Source: Saprospiraceae bacterium (GTDB lineage: Bacteria > Bacteroidota > Bacteroidia > Chitinophagales > Saprospiraceae). Taken from it: a stretch of DNA of 46,747 nucleotides. The notes under the pieces are model-generated. The model did not search any database, had not been told where the DNA came from, and saw only the letters and a list, made by a program, of their open reading frames with translations. The stretch covers positions 1-46,747 of the forward strand of contig JAHDHF010000005.1 of the NCBI GenBank assembly GCA_020631455.1. Reading direction: 5' to 3'. Shown one piece after another: positions 14,835 to 22,948 of this stretch. The first letter of the stretch is position 1, and each line of letters opens with the position of its first letter. Position numbers and translations under genes: made by a program.

Positions 14835-15821
14835 TTAGGATTCTATAAATCCTTTTTCTTGCATCCACTCGTCATTATAAATCTTGCCGACGTAGCGACT
14901 GCCATGATCGTGCAATACAATGACGACGAGATCATCTGCTGTTAGTTTATCTTTTAATTGGAGTAAACCTTGTACCGCAGATCCGCAACTGTAGCCGAGG
15001 AAAAGTCCTTCTTCTTTGGCTAGGCGGCGTGCCATGATAGCACCTTCTTTATCGCCCACTTTTTCGAATAGATCAATAACATCGAAATCGACATTTTCTG
15101 GCAGAATATCTTCGCCTATGCCTTCTGTGATGTACGGATAAATTTCTTTAGTGTCAAACTCCCCTGTTTCGTGGTATTTTTTGAATACTGAACCAAAGGT
15201 GTCAATGCCCCAAATTTTGACATTTGGATTTTGCTCTTTGAGGTATTTTCCTGTACCTGAGATCGTACCACCTGTCCCGACGCCGACTACAAAATGCGTG
15301 ATTTTGCCTTCGGTTTGATCCCAAATTTCTGGGCCAGTAGACTCGTAGTGCGCTTGTGCATTTGAGGTATTGTCATATTGATTGCACCAAAACGAGTTTG
15401 GAATTTCTTTGCTGAGTTTTTCGGCTACAGAGTAATATGATTGCGGATCATCGGCCTCGACATTGGTCGGGCAGACGATGACTTCTGCGCCCATAGCTCG
15501 CAGGATATCGACTTTTTCTTTACTTTGTTTGTCTGTCGTTGTAAAAATGCTTTTGTAGCCTTTTACTGCGGCAGCGATGGCGATTCCCATGCCTGTATTA
15601 CCGCTTGTACATTCGATGATAGTCCCGCCTGGCTTGATATCTCCGCGTGCTTCGGCATCTTCGACCATCTTAAGCGCCATTCGATCTTTGATCGAGTTTC
15701 CAGGGTTGAAGAATTCGACTTTGACATAGACAGGGCATGGTACGCCTTCTATGACTTTATTGAGTTTGACGAGTGGCGTATTGCCTATCGTACCAAGTAT
15801 ATTATCGTGGACGTTTTTCAC
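14835..15821 (-). CDS. PLP-dependent cysteine synthase / cystathionine beta-synthase-like enzyme
   Basis: This fold-type II PLP enzyme makes cysteine from O-acetylserine or acts as a CBS-like beta-replacement enzyme. It has GNTPLVKLN, the PLP-lysine motif NPGNSIKDR, the substrate loop TSGNTGMG, the phosphate-binding GTGGTISGTG, EGIGEDILPENVD (CBS-like) and SCGSA. There is no C-terminal CBS regulatory domain. The longest frame begins with a TTG at 15842, but that codon lies inside a perfect -7 element (15840-15847). The GTG at 15821 (VKNVHDNILGTIGNTPL) is therefore the likelier start, giving 328 residues. Cysteine synthase and CBS cannot be separated from sequence alone. Confidence 0.9.
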   Translation of the reverse strand: MKNVHDNILGTIGNTPLVKLNKVIEGVPCPVYVKVEFFNPGNSIKDRMALKMVEDAEARGDIKPGGTIIECTSGNTGMGIAIAAAVKGYKSIFTTTDKQSKEKVDILRAMGAEVIVCPTNVEADDPQSYYSVAEKLSKEIPNSFWCNQYDNTSNAQAHYESTGPEIWDQTEGKITHFVVGVGTGGTISGTGKYLKEQNPNVKIWGIDTFGSVFKKYHETGEFDTKEIYPYITEGIGEDILPENVDFDVIDLFEKVGDKEGAIMARRLAKEEGLFLGYSCGSAVQGLLQLKDKLTADDLVVIVLHDHGSRYVGKIYNDEWMQEKGFIES

Positions 15822-15834
15822 TTCTTGCGATTTA

Positions 15835-15847
15835 GGCTGCAAAGGTA
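15835..15847 (-). promoter_or_regulatory. Promoter -7 element of the cysteine synthase gene
   Basis: The minus strand reads TACCTTTGCAGCC, identical over 13 bases to the rseP -7 region. It lies between the histidine-kinase stop (15854) and the enzyme's start and gives that gene its own promoter. No clear -33 box is seen. Confidence 0.55.
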
Positions 15848-15853
15848 GCGAAA

Positions 15854-16924
15854 TCAGTCCTCGTTTGGTTGTGGTATTCGGATTGCGATCTCAGTCCCTT
15901 GATTCCAAACACTTTTCATTTCAAGGTTACCTTCGAGAGTAGTCATGATGTGCCGTACTAAGGTCAACCCAATGCCAGCTCCTTCATATTTATGTCTGTA
16001 ATCAAGCTGCTTAAAGAGTGAAAAAACCTGCTCTTGGTAAGCCACTTCTATACCTTGTCCATTGTCAATAATTGTAATTAGATATTCACTGACTCCTTCT
16101 GAAATATGAACTTGTATATGTGGTTTTCTATCAGGATGACGAAAAGAAATAGAATTATGCAAGAGTTGATAAAACAACATATACAGTAATGAGTACGACG
16201 ACTTTAATTGCTGAACACTATTTAAATCAACTATAAATTCTATTTTTTTTGAGAAGGATTCTTCTAATTCGGCTTCGATTGCCTGAAAGAGTTTATCTAC
16301 AAAAATCTCATCAGTCCTTTTGAGCTCTGGTAAATGCAGAAGAGTAGTCAACGCTTTTATTTGCTTTGACATTTTCGATGCACTTTGTTCAATTAATTGC
16401 AAATGCTCGTCTCGATCTTCTTCATTTAATACATGCCATCTACGCCGCAATAATGACGAAAATCCAGAAATTGATCGCAGGGGCTCTCTTAGCTCATGTG
16501 ATAAGCTGAATACAATATCTTCTAAAAGAGTAAGATGTTCTTTTAATTGTGATTCGGCTTTCGCTTTTTCTTTTTTGATTTGTTCTATATCTGTGACATC
16601 ACTTATTATCCCAAGTACTTTGTTATCTGATTGAGGTATAAACCGAATTTCATTGTAGCGCACCTCACCGCCTTTATTGATAGGGAAGTGACCGCGTATA
16701 GTTCGATTTTTTAACTTGCATTTTTCGATTCCCTTTACCATCAACTCTCGTACAGGCGATGGCAAAATATCAGATGCTCTTTTTCCTATTATTTTTTCTA
16801 AGGGAAAAAGTTTTTTAAAATCTTTTCCCGCAGCAGCAAATTCAATACAATCTCCATCCGAATAAATAATGTATAAATCCGGAGAGTACTCTACAAGGGC
16901 TTTATAGATTTCATATTGCTTCAC
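15854..16924 (-). CDS. PAS-domain sensor histidine kinase (cytoplasmic)
   Basis: The protein has 356 residues and no transmembrane segment. A PAS domain at about residues 5-115 (LVEYSPDLYIIYSDGDCIEF...) is followed by a short coiled coil. HisKA has the phospho-acceptor His143 in SLSHELREPLRSISGF. The ATPase domain has an N-box (LLHNSISFRH), DNGQGIEVAYQEQVFSLFKQL and GAGIGLTLVRHIM. No response regulator gene lies nearby, so its partner is unknown. Its ATG overlaps the stop of the upstream LysM/RlpA-like gene by 4 nt (ATGA), so kinase and envelope protein are translated together. The signal sensed is unknown. Confidence 0.88.
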   Translation of the reverse strand: MKQYEIYKALVEYSPDLYIIYSDGDCIEFAAAGKDFKKLFPLEKIIGKRASDILPSPVRELMVKGIEKCKLKNRTIRGHFPINKGGEVRYNEIRFIPQSDNKVLGIISDVTDIEQIKKEKAKAESQLKEHLTLLEDIVFSLSHELREPLRSISGFSSLLRRRWHVLNEEDRDEHLQLIEQSASKMSKQIKALTTLLHLPELKRTDEIFVDKLFQAIEAELEESFSKKIEFIVDLNSVQQLKSSYSLLYMLFYQLLHNSISFRHPDRKPHIQVHISEGVSEYLITIIDNGQGIEVAYQEQVFSLFKQLDYRHKYEGAGIGLTLVRHIMTTLEGNLEMKSVWNQGTEIAIRIPQPNED

Positions 16925-17784
16925 TCATAATACTCTACACGCAATCCAAATTTATGATCGACAACACCTAGCATAGAGGCAATATGCTGCGGGATATTAA
17001 TGAGTATATCCTGTTCTTCGTCATCTGATACTTCGGCAATGACTTTGAGGTAGAGTTCACGATTATTCATTGGGTTGCGTACTTTGATAAATGTACCTGG
17101 CTTTAAGGTACGGTGCGCACAGAATAAACCTCGTGATGAACTTGTCCGAAATCCACTTTTTGTAACAGTGCAAAGCATTTGCTGCCGATAAATCTTTTTC
17201 GAACTTCGTTTTTTGATAAATGATTCTTTGTTCGCTAGATTTTTTTCGACTATCGATGTCGGAATATTCGAAGGCAATCGGCTACTTCGTTGTATTCCTT
17301 CACGCGGATAAAATCCAACCTGAATTTCTTCATTAGGTGAAAGCTCACTTCCAGAAAATTCAATCAATTGTTGCAAAAATTCAAGATCTAATTTCAGCAC
17401 ACGCTTTGCCAATCCATATTCTGTATCCCCAGATTGAACTCTATAAAATACACGCTTCATTCCAGTGACATCATCAGTCACATCTTGTTTAATATCAGAT
17501 GCCAGTATCGGAATACTTAATGTATCACCGACCCGCATAGGTCTTATTCGTAATTTAAAATTAATCGATCGAACAGCGCTCAAGCTTGTACCATAGTATT
17601 TGGAAATACTGTACAAAGTTTGCCCTTTAGCGACTGGATGCAATAACACAAGTTTGTCTACTCCACGCCTTGTAATGATCACATCATTTCCATCGAATAA
17701 AGTCGATCTATCTTGAGCGTTTATATCAGTCAAGCCGACAAAACAAGCCGTGAGCAAAAAGAAAATCCGATATTCGATGTACAT
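16921..17784 (-). CDS. Secreted protein with two LysM domains and an RlpA-like double-psi barrel
   Basis: This 287-residue protein has a signal peptide (MYIEYRIFFLLTACFVGLTD, cleavage near NAQ) and two LysM-type segments (HPVAKGQTLYSISKYYGTSL... and FYRVQSGDTEYGLAKRVLKL...) for binding peptidoglycan. The C-terminal region resembles the RlpA double-psi beta-barrel: GLFCAHRTLKPGTFIKVRNPMNNRELYLKV-like spacing, ending LINIPQHIASMLGV. RlpA proteins are septal lytic transglycosylases. The family His (AHRTL) is kept, but the Asp of the usual IIDLS box is Asn (INIP), so activity is doubtful. It is the first gene of a pair with the histidine kinase. Confidence 0.78.
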   Translation of the reverse strand: MYIEYRIFFLLTACFVGLTDINAQDRSTLFDGNDVIITRRGVDKLVLLHPVAKGQTLYSISKYYGTSLSAVRSINFKLRIRPMRVGDTLSIPILASDIKQDVTDDVTGMKRVFYRVQSGDTEYGLAKRVLKLDLEFLQQLIEFSGSELSPNEEIQVGFYPREGIQRSSRLPSNIPTSIVEKNLANKESFIKKRSSKKIYRQQMLCTVTKSGFRTSSSRGLFCAHRTLKPGTFIKVRNPMNNRELYLKVIAEVSDDEEQDILINIPQHIASMLGVVDHKFGLRVEYYE

Positions 17785-17805
17785 AAATCAGAATTAAGGG
17801 GATAA

Positions 17806-17813
17806 CAAAAGTA
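17806..17813 (-). promoter_or_regulatory. -7 element of the LysM/kinase operon
   Basis: TACTTTTG on the minus strand matches TAnnTTTG and ends 21 nt before the LysM gene's ATG. It lies in the 40-bp gap shared with divergent kdsB. No -33 TTTG at normal spacing is seen. Confidence 0.4.
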
Positions 17814-17824
17814 CTCATCGACGT

Positions 17825-18565
17825 ATGAATGATCGAATAGAACAAAAACGAATTGCTGCGATTATTCCTGCGCGATATGGGAGTACACGTTTTGTAGGCA
17901 AACCCCTTGCCGATATTGCTGGCATGACAATGATTGAGCGAGTTTACACACAAACAAAAAAAGCTGCATTGCCAGATACCGTTCTCGTCGCTACTGATGA
18001 TCAGCGCATCTACGATCATGTCCAATCATTTGGTGGAGAGGTCGTAATGACTTCGCCTTCGCATCGCAACGGGACAGAACGCATAGCAGAAGTCATCTCA
18101 ACACATGACGACATTCAATATGCGATCAATGTCCAAGGAGACGAGCCATTTATCGATCCAGCTCACATAGATGCAGCTTTACAGATGATTATCGACGGCG
18201 CTCAAATCGCAACTCTAGCTATTCAAAAAGACGATCGCGAACTTCTCAATTCTCGTCATGCCGTAAAAGTCGTCACACGCGATGACGGACAAGCATTGTA
18301 TTTCAGCAGAAGCGCAATTCCGCATCATGCAACATCATTCTTGAAGCACATCGGCATTTATGCATTTCAAGCAGATATTCTCCAAGAATTAGTCAAACTT
18401 CCGCCTTCTGAGCTCGAACGAAGCGAATCACTCGAGCAACTCCGCTGGCTCAGTCATGGACACCATATTCAAGTCGGAATAACTGACATCGAGACGCCGA
18501 GCATCGACACACCAGAAGATTTAATCAGAGCAATTCGATGGGCGGAAAAAAATAAATTGCTCTAA
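17825..18565 (+). CDS. kdsB: 3-deoxy-manno-octulosonate cytidylyltransferase (CMP-KDO synthetase)
   Basis: KdsB activates KDO with CTP for lipopolysaccharide inner-core synthesis in the cytoplasm. The 246-residue protein carries IPARYGSTRFVGKPL at residues 14-28, ATDDQRIYDHV, HRNGTERIAE, NVQGDEPFI with the metal-binding Asp, KHIGIYAF, LERSESLEQLR and SIDTPEDL, all characteristic of the family. It starts 40 bp from the divergent LysM gene. Its final four bases overlap the end of accD on the other strand (CTAA read both ways), a rare tail-to-tail stop overlap. It indicates an LPS-bearing outer membrane. Confidence 0.96.
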   Translation: MNDRIEQKRIAAIIPARYGSTRFVGKPLADIAGMTMIERVYTQTKKAALPDTVLVATDDQRIYDHVQSFGGEVVMTSPSHRNGTERIAEVISTHDDIQYAINVQGDEPFIDPAHIDAALQMIIDGAQIATLAIQKDDRELLNSRHAVKVVTRDDGQALYFSRSAIPHHATSFLKHIGIYAFQADILQELVKLPPSELERSESLEQLRWLSHGHHIQVGITDIETPSIDTPEDLIRAIRWAEKNKLL

Positions 18566-19428
18566 GCAGCTTCTTCAGCTTGACTTGCTTTGTCAAACAT
18601 GAATAAAATATCGCTCATTCGCTCCTTGAGATCGCGACGATGCACGATAAAATCTAAAAAGCCATGATCCAATAAAAATTCAGATGTCTGAAATCCTTCA
18701 GGCAAATCACGCTTGATTGTTTCTTTAATCACACGCGGACCAGCAAAACCAATTAATGCACCTGGTTCGCTAAAATTCATATCACCGAGCATCGCAAACG
18801 AAGCCGTCACACCACCAGTCGTCGGGTCAGTTAAAAACGAGAAGTACGGAATCTTCGCCTTCGCAAGACGAGTCAACTTAGCAGACGTTTTTGCCATTTG
18901 CATCAACGAAAAAGCCGACTCCATCATACGAGCACCTCCAGATTTACTGATCACCATCAGCGGCACGTTTTGCTCAATACAATAATCAATCGCCCGACTG
19001 ATACGCTCACCCATCACCGAGCCCATAGAGCCGCCGATAAACGAAAAATCCATTGCACAAATGACAAGATCACGCTTGTTCACTTTGCCGTGAGCGACAC
19101 TTATAGCGTCTGTAAGATTCGTCTTTTTTTGAGCTGCTTCAAGACGCTCATCATAGCCTTTCAAATCCGTAAACTTCAAGAAATCCTTCGACTGTAATTC
19201 CTCAAATAAATACGTTGGCTCAGCATCAAAGAAAATCTCGAAATACGCTCCAGAGCCGATCCGCACATGATAATCACAATGCGGACAAACCCAAAACTGC
19301 TCTTTCATTTCCTTGGTGCGCGTCGTCTCTTTGCACGACTTACACTTATACCAAAGCCCATCCGGCGCTTCCATTTTGTTGCGCGTAGACGTTTGTATTC
19401 CTTCTCGTAATCGCTTAAACCATCCCAT
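18562..19428 (-). CDS. accD: Acetyl-CoA carboxylase carboxyltransferase subunit beta
   Basis: AccD forms, with AccA, the carboxyltransferase that makes malonyl-CoA for fatty-acid synthesis. The 288-residue protein has the N-terminal four-cysteine zinc finger (KCKSCKETT...VCPHCDYH, residues 28-55) and the crotonase-like core with MDFSFIGGSMGSVMGERI, SKSGGARMMESAFSLMQMAK, TDPTTGGVTASFAMLGD and GFAGPRVIKETI. It has its own promoter at 19453-19485 and no accA nearby. A false frame in the same strand runs upstream across the promoter. Confidence 0.96.
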   Translation of the reverse strand: MGWFKRLREGIQTSTRNKMEAPDGLWYKCKSCKETTRTKEMKEQFWVCPHCDYHVRIGSGAYFEIFFDAEPTYLFEELQSKDFLKFTDLKGYDERLEAAQKKTNLTDAISVAHGKVNKRDLVICAMDFSFIGGSMGSVMGERISRAIDYCIEQNVPLMVISKSGGARMMESAFSLMQMAKTSAKLTRLAKAKIPYFSFLTDPTTGGVTASFAMLGDMNFSEPGALIGFAGPRVIKETIKRDLPEGFQTSEFLLDHGFLDFIVHRRDLKERMSDILFMFDKASQAEEAA

Positions 19429-19452
19429 AGTTGAGTCCTTTGGCGTGGAGCA

Positions 19453-19485
19453 CGAAGGTACTCCCCTTTCCTAAACCATTGCAAA
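19453..19485 (-). promoter_or_regulatory. Promoter of accD
   Basis: On the minus strand TTTG (19485-19482), 21 nt, then TACCTTCG (19460-19453) matches the Bacteroidota -33/-7 pattern with one mismatch in the -7 box. The start codon lies 24 nt beyond. Confidence 0.6.
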
Positions 19486-19507
19486 TCAATCGCCTTCATT
19501 TCAATTA

Positions 19508-19629
19508 TGGGCCATCCCTACGCGCTTCATTCCATTTCGCGCTTCGGGTCGCTATGCTGCGTGGCTCGCTGTTCGCTCGGCCGCTTCGCGTCTGCTCCCT
19601 TCGGTCGCACCACTTCGCAGCGCTTGTCC
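19508..19629 (-). repeat. Structured intergenic repeat, family B, copy 3
   Basis: Minus orientation, between divergent accD and the FAD dehydrogenase gene. Plus-strand boxes are TGGGCCATCC, GGTCGCTATGCTGCGTGGC and CCACTTCGCAGCGCTTGTCC. It is translated by a false N-terminal extension of the following gene that begins at 19507. Confidence 0.9.
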
Positions 19630-19647
19630 ACGTATCTTGCAGCCCAG

Positions 19648-21207
19648 ATGACATTTCCACTACAGACAGAGATTGCATTGCTGCCTGAGCAGCACACAGA
19701 TCAACAAAAGATCAGAGCCGCAGCATTGAGCAAGCTCAAGCTCCGAGACCAAGCAGATCTTCAGGTCGCAGTGCACAGGCGCAGCATCGATGCGCGCCAG
19801 CGGCAGCCATTGTATCGCATCAAAGTCATCGTCAGCAAAGGAGAACAAGAAAAAAGTCCGCCATATCTCAATCGACTTTCATCTACAAAAGGCAAAGACG
19901 AAATCATCATCGTAGGTGCAGGGCCAGCTGGCTATTTTGCTGCACTCGAAGCAATCGAACTTGGCTTACGACCGATTGTACTCGATCGCGGTAAAGATGT
20001 CCGAGCACGTCGCCGTGATCTTAAAGCTATCCAACAAGACGGCATCGTCAATCCGCATAGCAATTATTGCTTTGGCGAAGGCGGTGCAGGCACATACTCA
20101 GACGGCAAGCTCTACACACGCAGCCACAAGCGCGGCAATATCGAAAAAGTCCTTCAGCTCCTCGTAGAGCATGGCGCCAAGTCAGACATTCTGATTGATG
20201 CGCATCCGCATATCGGCTCCAACAAGCTGCCACAAATCATCACTGCCATTCGCGAAACGATCGAGCAGCATGGCGGCGAAGTTCGATTTGGAGCATTTGT
20301 AACAGATCTAATTCTGCATCAAGGGAAATGCCTCGGCGTACGCCTTGAGACAGGCGAAGAAATCAAAGCTCAAGCAACTGTACTCGCTACTGGACATTCG
20401 GCGAGAGACATTTTTAATTTACTTCACTCCAAGCAGATTAAGATCGAAGCAAAACCATTTGCACTTGGCGTAAGGATTGAGCATCCGCAGCCACTCATCG
20501 ACGAGATACAATACAAGCAGCGCCCTCGACAAGAAGGGCTTCCAGCAGCTGATTACAAGCTCGTCACACAAGTGCGAGATCGTGGCGTCTTCTCATTTTG
20601 CATGTGTCCAGGCGGCTTAATTGTACCAGCAGCCACTGCTCCAGGTGAGCTCGTCGTCAATGGCATGTCCTTATCTCGGCGTGACTCACCATTTGCCAAT
20701 TCTGGGCTCGTTGTAGCAATAGAAGAAGCTGACACAAACAAATACAAATCAAAAGGAGCATTTGCAGGTCTCGCATTTCAAAAAGAAGTTGAGACACAAT
20801 TATTTGCCGCAGGTGATGGCAGCCAACAAGCTCCTGCGCAGCGCGTTACCGATTTTCTCAACGGAAATCTGAGTCAAAACCTTCCAGCAACATCGTACAT
20901 CCCAGGCATTTATTCCGCTCGGATGGATCAGCTCTTGCCTCGTAGTATCGCGAGTCGATTGCAGCAAGGCTTACGAGATTTTGATAAGAAAAAGCGCGGC
21001 TACATCACAGAAGAAGCGATCTTCGTCGGCGCAGAAAGTCGGACAAGCTCGCCGATCAGGATTCCGCGATTGCCAAATGGTCATCACCCTGATGCAGAAG
21101 GCTTATTCCCTTGCGGTGAAGGAGCAGGATATGCAGGCGGCATCGTCTCGGCTGCTCTAGACGGGCAGCGCGTGATACAACACGTGGATACTTGGATGCG
21201 CTCATAG
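19648..21207 (+). CDS. FAD-dependent dehydrogenase (COG2509-like)
   Basis: This 519-residue flavoprotein has an N-terminal domain of about 90 residues, then a Rossmann FAD site IIIVGAGPAGYFAALEA...LDRG. The COG2509 signatures follow: CFGEGGAGTYSDGKLYTR, VLATGHSARDIF, FCMCPGGLIVPAA, VVNGMSLSRRDSPFANSG and the C-terminal PCGEGAGYAGGIVSAALDG. Members are annotated only as NAD(FAD)-utilising dehydrogenases, and the substrate is unknown. The frame extends to 19507 through a family B repeat, but the first 47 codons are repeat sequence. ATG 19648 (MTFPLQTEIALL) is chosen. It is flanked by repeats on both sides and is likely monocistronic. Confidence 0.88.
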   Translation: MTFPLQTEIALLPEQHTDQQKIRAAALSKLKLRDQADLQVAVHRRSIDARQRQPLYRIKVIVSKGEQEKSPPYLNRLSSTKGKDEIIIVGAGPAGYFAALEAIELGLRPIVLDRGKDVRARRRDLKAIQQDGIVNPHSNYCFGEGGAGTYSDGKLYTRSHKRGNIEKVLQLLVEHGAKSDILIDAHPHIGSNKLPQIITAIRETIEQHGGEVRFGAFVTDLILHQGKCLGVRLETGEEIKAQATVLATGHSARDIFNLLHSKQIKIEAKPFALGVRIEHPQPLIDEIQYKQRPRQEGLPAADYKLVTQVRDRGVFSFCMCPGGLIVPAATAPGELVVNGMSLSRRDSPFANSGLVVAIEEADTNKYKSKGAFAGLAFQKEVETQLFAAGDGSQQAPAQRVTDFLNGNLSQNLPATSYIPGIYSARMDQLLPRSIASRLQQGLRDFDKKKRGYITEEAIFVGAESRTSSPIRIPRLPNGHHPDAEGLFPCGEGAGYAGGIVSAALDGQRVIQHVDTWMRS

Positions 21208-21214
21208 TGCGATT

Positions 21215-21336
21215 GGCTGAGGGATAGAAGCAGCACGAGCGGAGCGAGTGGACGCGCGAAGCATGAGCGCGGCTAGGCTACCGTACTGCGGATAGCCCGA
21301 CCGCGACTGAATGCGAATGAAGGCGCGGACAGCCCC
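21215..21336 (+). repeat. Structured intergenic repeat, family A, copy 5
   Basis: Plus orientation, A1 subtype: GGCTG/CAGCC closing stem, inner stem GCAG/CTGC and box GGCTAGGCTACCGTACTGC. The second arm is CCGCG...CGCGG. The 3' flank AAATT follows CCCC, as in other A copies. Confidence 0.9.
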
Positions 21337-21377
21337 AAATTATACTTGAACTTTAAATGTTAGCGTTGAGTGATTGT

Positions 21378-21408
21378 TTTGCTCATTCAATACTTGGCAA
21401 TACATTTG
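21378..21408 (+). promoter_or_regulatory. Promoter of the TlpA-like gene
   Basis: TTTG at 21378-21381, a 19-nt spacer and TACATTTG at 21401-21408 match the Bacteroidota promoter exactly. The ATG follows 16 nt after the -7 box, so the leader is very short. Confidence 0.75.
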
Positions 21409-21424
21409 GAAGCTTTTTGATACT

Positions 21425-22867
21425 ATGAATAAGAATTTCTTTTTTGCAGCGTTTTTTTTACTTGCTTTCGTTTTGCCAGCTTTTGCTCAAGCACAGCTTC
21501 ATAATGCAATTGTAACTGGGCGCATCTCTGGTGATCGTGCGAAGAAAATAGAATTGCGCGTCGATCAAACCTGGTATGACAATACAACAGTACGCTACGA
21601 ATCTGAGGTTGATGAACAAGGACGATTTGCGTTTGCTGTCAATATGGAGGCGCCACAGGAAGTTACCTTGCATTATGCTCGAAATGCTGCCACGATTTAT
21701 CTAGAGCCTGGAGATTCAATTCACATAAGTGCAGAAGCAGGAGCATTCCAATATTCGATGCAATTTTTTGGTCGTGGTGCTGCGAATAATAAATTTTTAG
21801 CACGCTACAATAAGCAATTCCCTTTTGTGGACGAGCCATTTAAAATGCAGCAATACAAAAAAAATATATTATGGTATAAAGTACATGAAGATGAAGCGAG
21901 AAAAATGAATATGATGTCGCCTGCTCAATACAAAGAGCAGCGTAGAAAAATTAAACAACAACGTTATCTCTATTTAGAATCTTACGAAAAACAATACGGT
22001 CTTGTCTCTGATCAATTTAGACAATACATCACTGCAGAAATTAATTATGAGTGGGCGTACAATATGTTGCTTTATGGTTATGCTTTTGGTAATAAGCATA
22101 AATTAGACGGAAGTTGGTTTGATTTTATGCGCGACATCACTGTCAATAATCCGCAGCTCGGCAGCAAAATGTACCGTCGTTATTTAATTGGCTTTATTAA
22201 TTACATGCACGATCAAGAAAAGACTGGTGGAAATCCATTTGTGGAGCAATACGATCTAGCTGGTCGTGTGCTTGATAATGAAGTAAAATTTTGGGCTCAA
22301 AGTGAAATTTTAATTACGGCAATTAAAAAGAAACACTTGGATGATATTCTTGATTCGTACACGGCTTACTTAAGTGAATGTCCTGATTATGGTATGAGCA
22401 CAAAACTCGTACAAGCATATCAAAAAACTGCGAGCCGAGCAGTGGGCAGCCAAGCACCGAATTTTACTTTACTTGATCTTAATGGCAAATCAGTAAGCCT
22501 TTCGGACTTCCAAGGAAAGATTGTGTATCTCGATTTTTGGGCGACATGGTGTAAGCCTTGCCTTCAAAAAATGGCGAGGATGAAACCATTTATTGAAGAG
22601 ATGAAAAGCAATGATCAGATTGTCTTCTTACAGGTTTCACTTGATCGTGAAGCATCTACTTGGAAAGGCACGGTCGAAGTCAATGATTTTGGTGGTACGC
22701 ATTTATTAGCAGAAAATGATGTTGAATCTGACGTCGCCAAAGCGTACAATGTGCGCGCACTTCCTGAATCATTCATCATCGATCGCAACGGTAAGTTTAC
22801 TTCCAAGCCAACTTCTTTGCAGCTCAAAGAACTCAAAGAGCTTTTGAAATCGCTTGCTTCTAAGTAA
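21425..22867 (+). CDS. Periplasmic TlpA/ResA-like thioredoxin-fold protein
   Basis: This 480-residue protein has a signal peptide (MNKNFFFAAFFLLAFVLPAFAQ) and an N-terminal beta-rich DUF4369-like segment (IVTGRISGDRAKKIELRVD... EPGDSIHISA). A helical middle follows, then a C-terminal thioredoxin domain starting GSQAPNFTLLDLNGKSVSLSDFQGK, with the redox motif WCKPC at residues 375-379 and cis-Pro in ALPESF. Such proteins reduce disulphides in the periplasm, for example in cytochrome c maturation or stress response. The upstream ATG-less frame to 21374 crosses the promoter, so ATG 21425 is chosen. An 81-bp gap to the HD gene holds nothing notable. Confidence 0.88.
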   Translation: MNKNFFFAAFFLLAFVLPAFAQAQLHNAIVTGRISGDRAKKIELRVDQTWYDNTTVRYESEVDEQGRFAFAVNMEAPQEVTLHYARNAATIYLEPGDSIHISAEAGAFQYSMQFFGRGAANNKFLARYNKQFPFVDEPFKMQQYKKNILWYKVHEDEARKMNMMSPAQYKEQRRKIKQQRYLYLESYEKQYGLVSDQFRQYITAEINYEWAYNMLLYGYAFGNKHKLDGSWFDFMRDITVNNPQLGSKMYRRYLIGFINYMHDQEKTGGNPFVEQYDLAGRVLDNEVKFWAQSEILITAIKKKHLDDILDSYTAYLSECPDYGMSTKLVQAYQKTASRAVGSQAPNFTLLDLNGKSVSLSDFQGKIVYLDFWATWCKPCLQKMARMKPFIEEMKSNDQIVFLQVSLDREASTWKGTVEVNDFGGTHLLAENDVESDVAKAYNVRALPESFIIDRNGKFTSKPTSLQLKELKELLKSLASK

Positions 22868-22948
22868 TCAATCTCCTTATTTAAAAGAATGTGAAGATTC
22901 CGTTAATGAATCTCATCTTGTGCATGGAATTTGTTGAGGCAAGTACCT

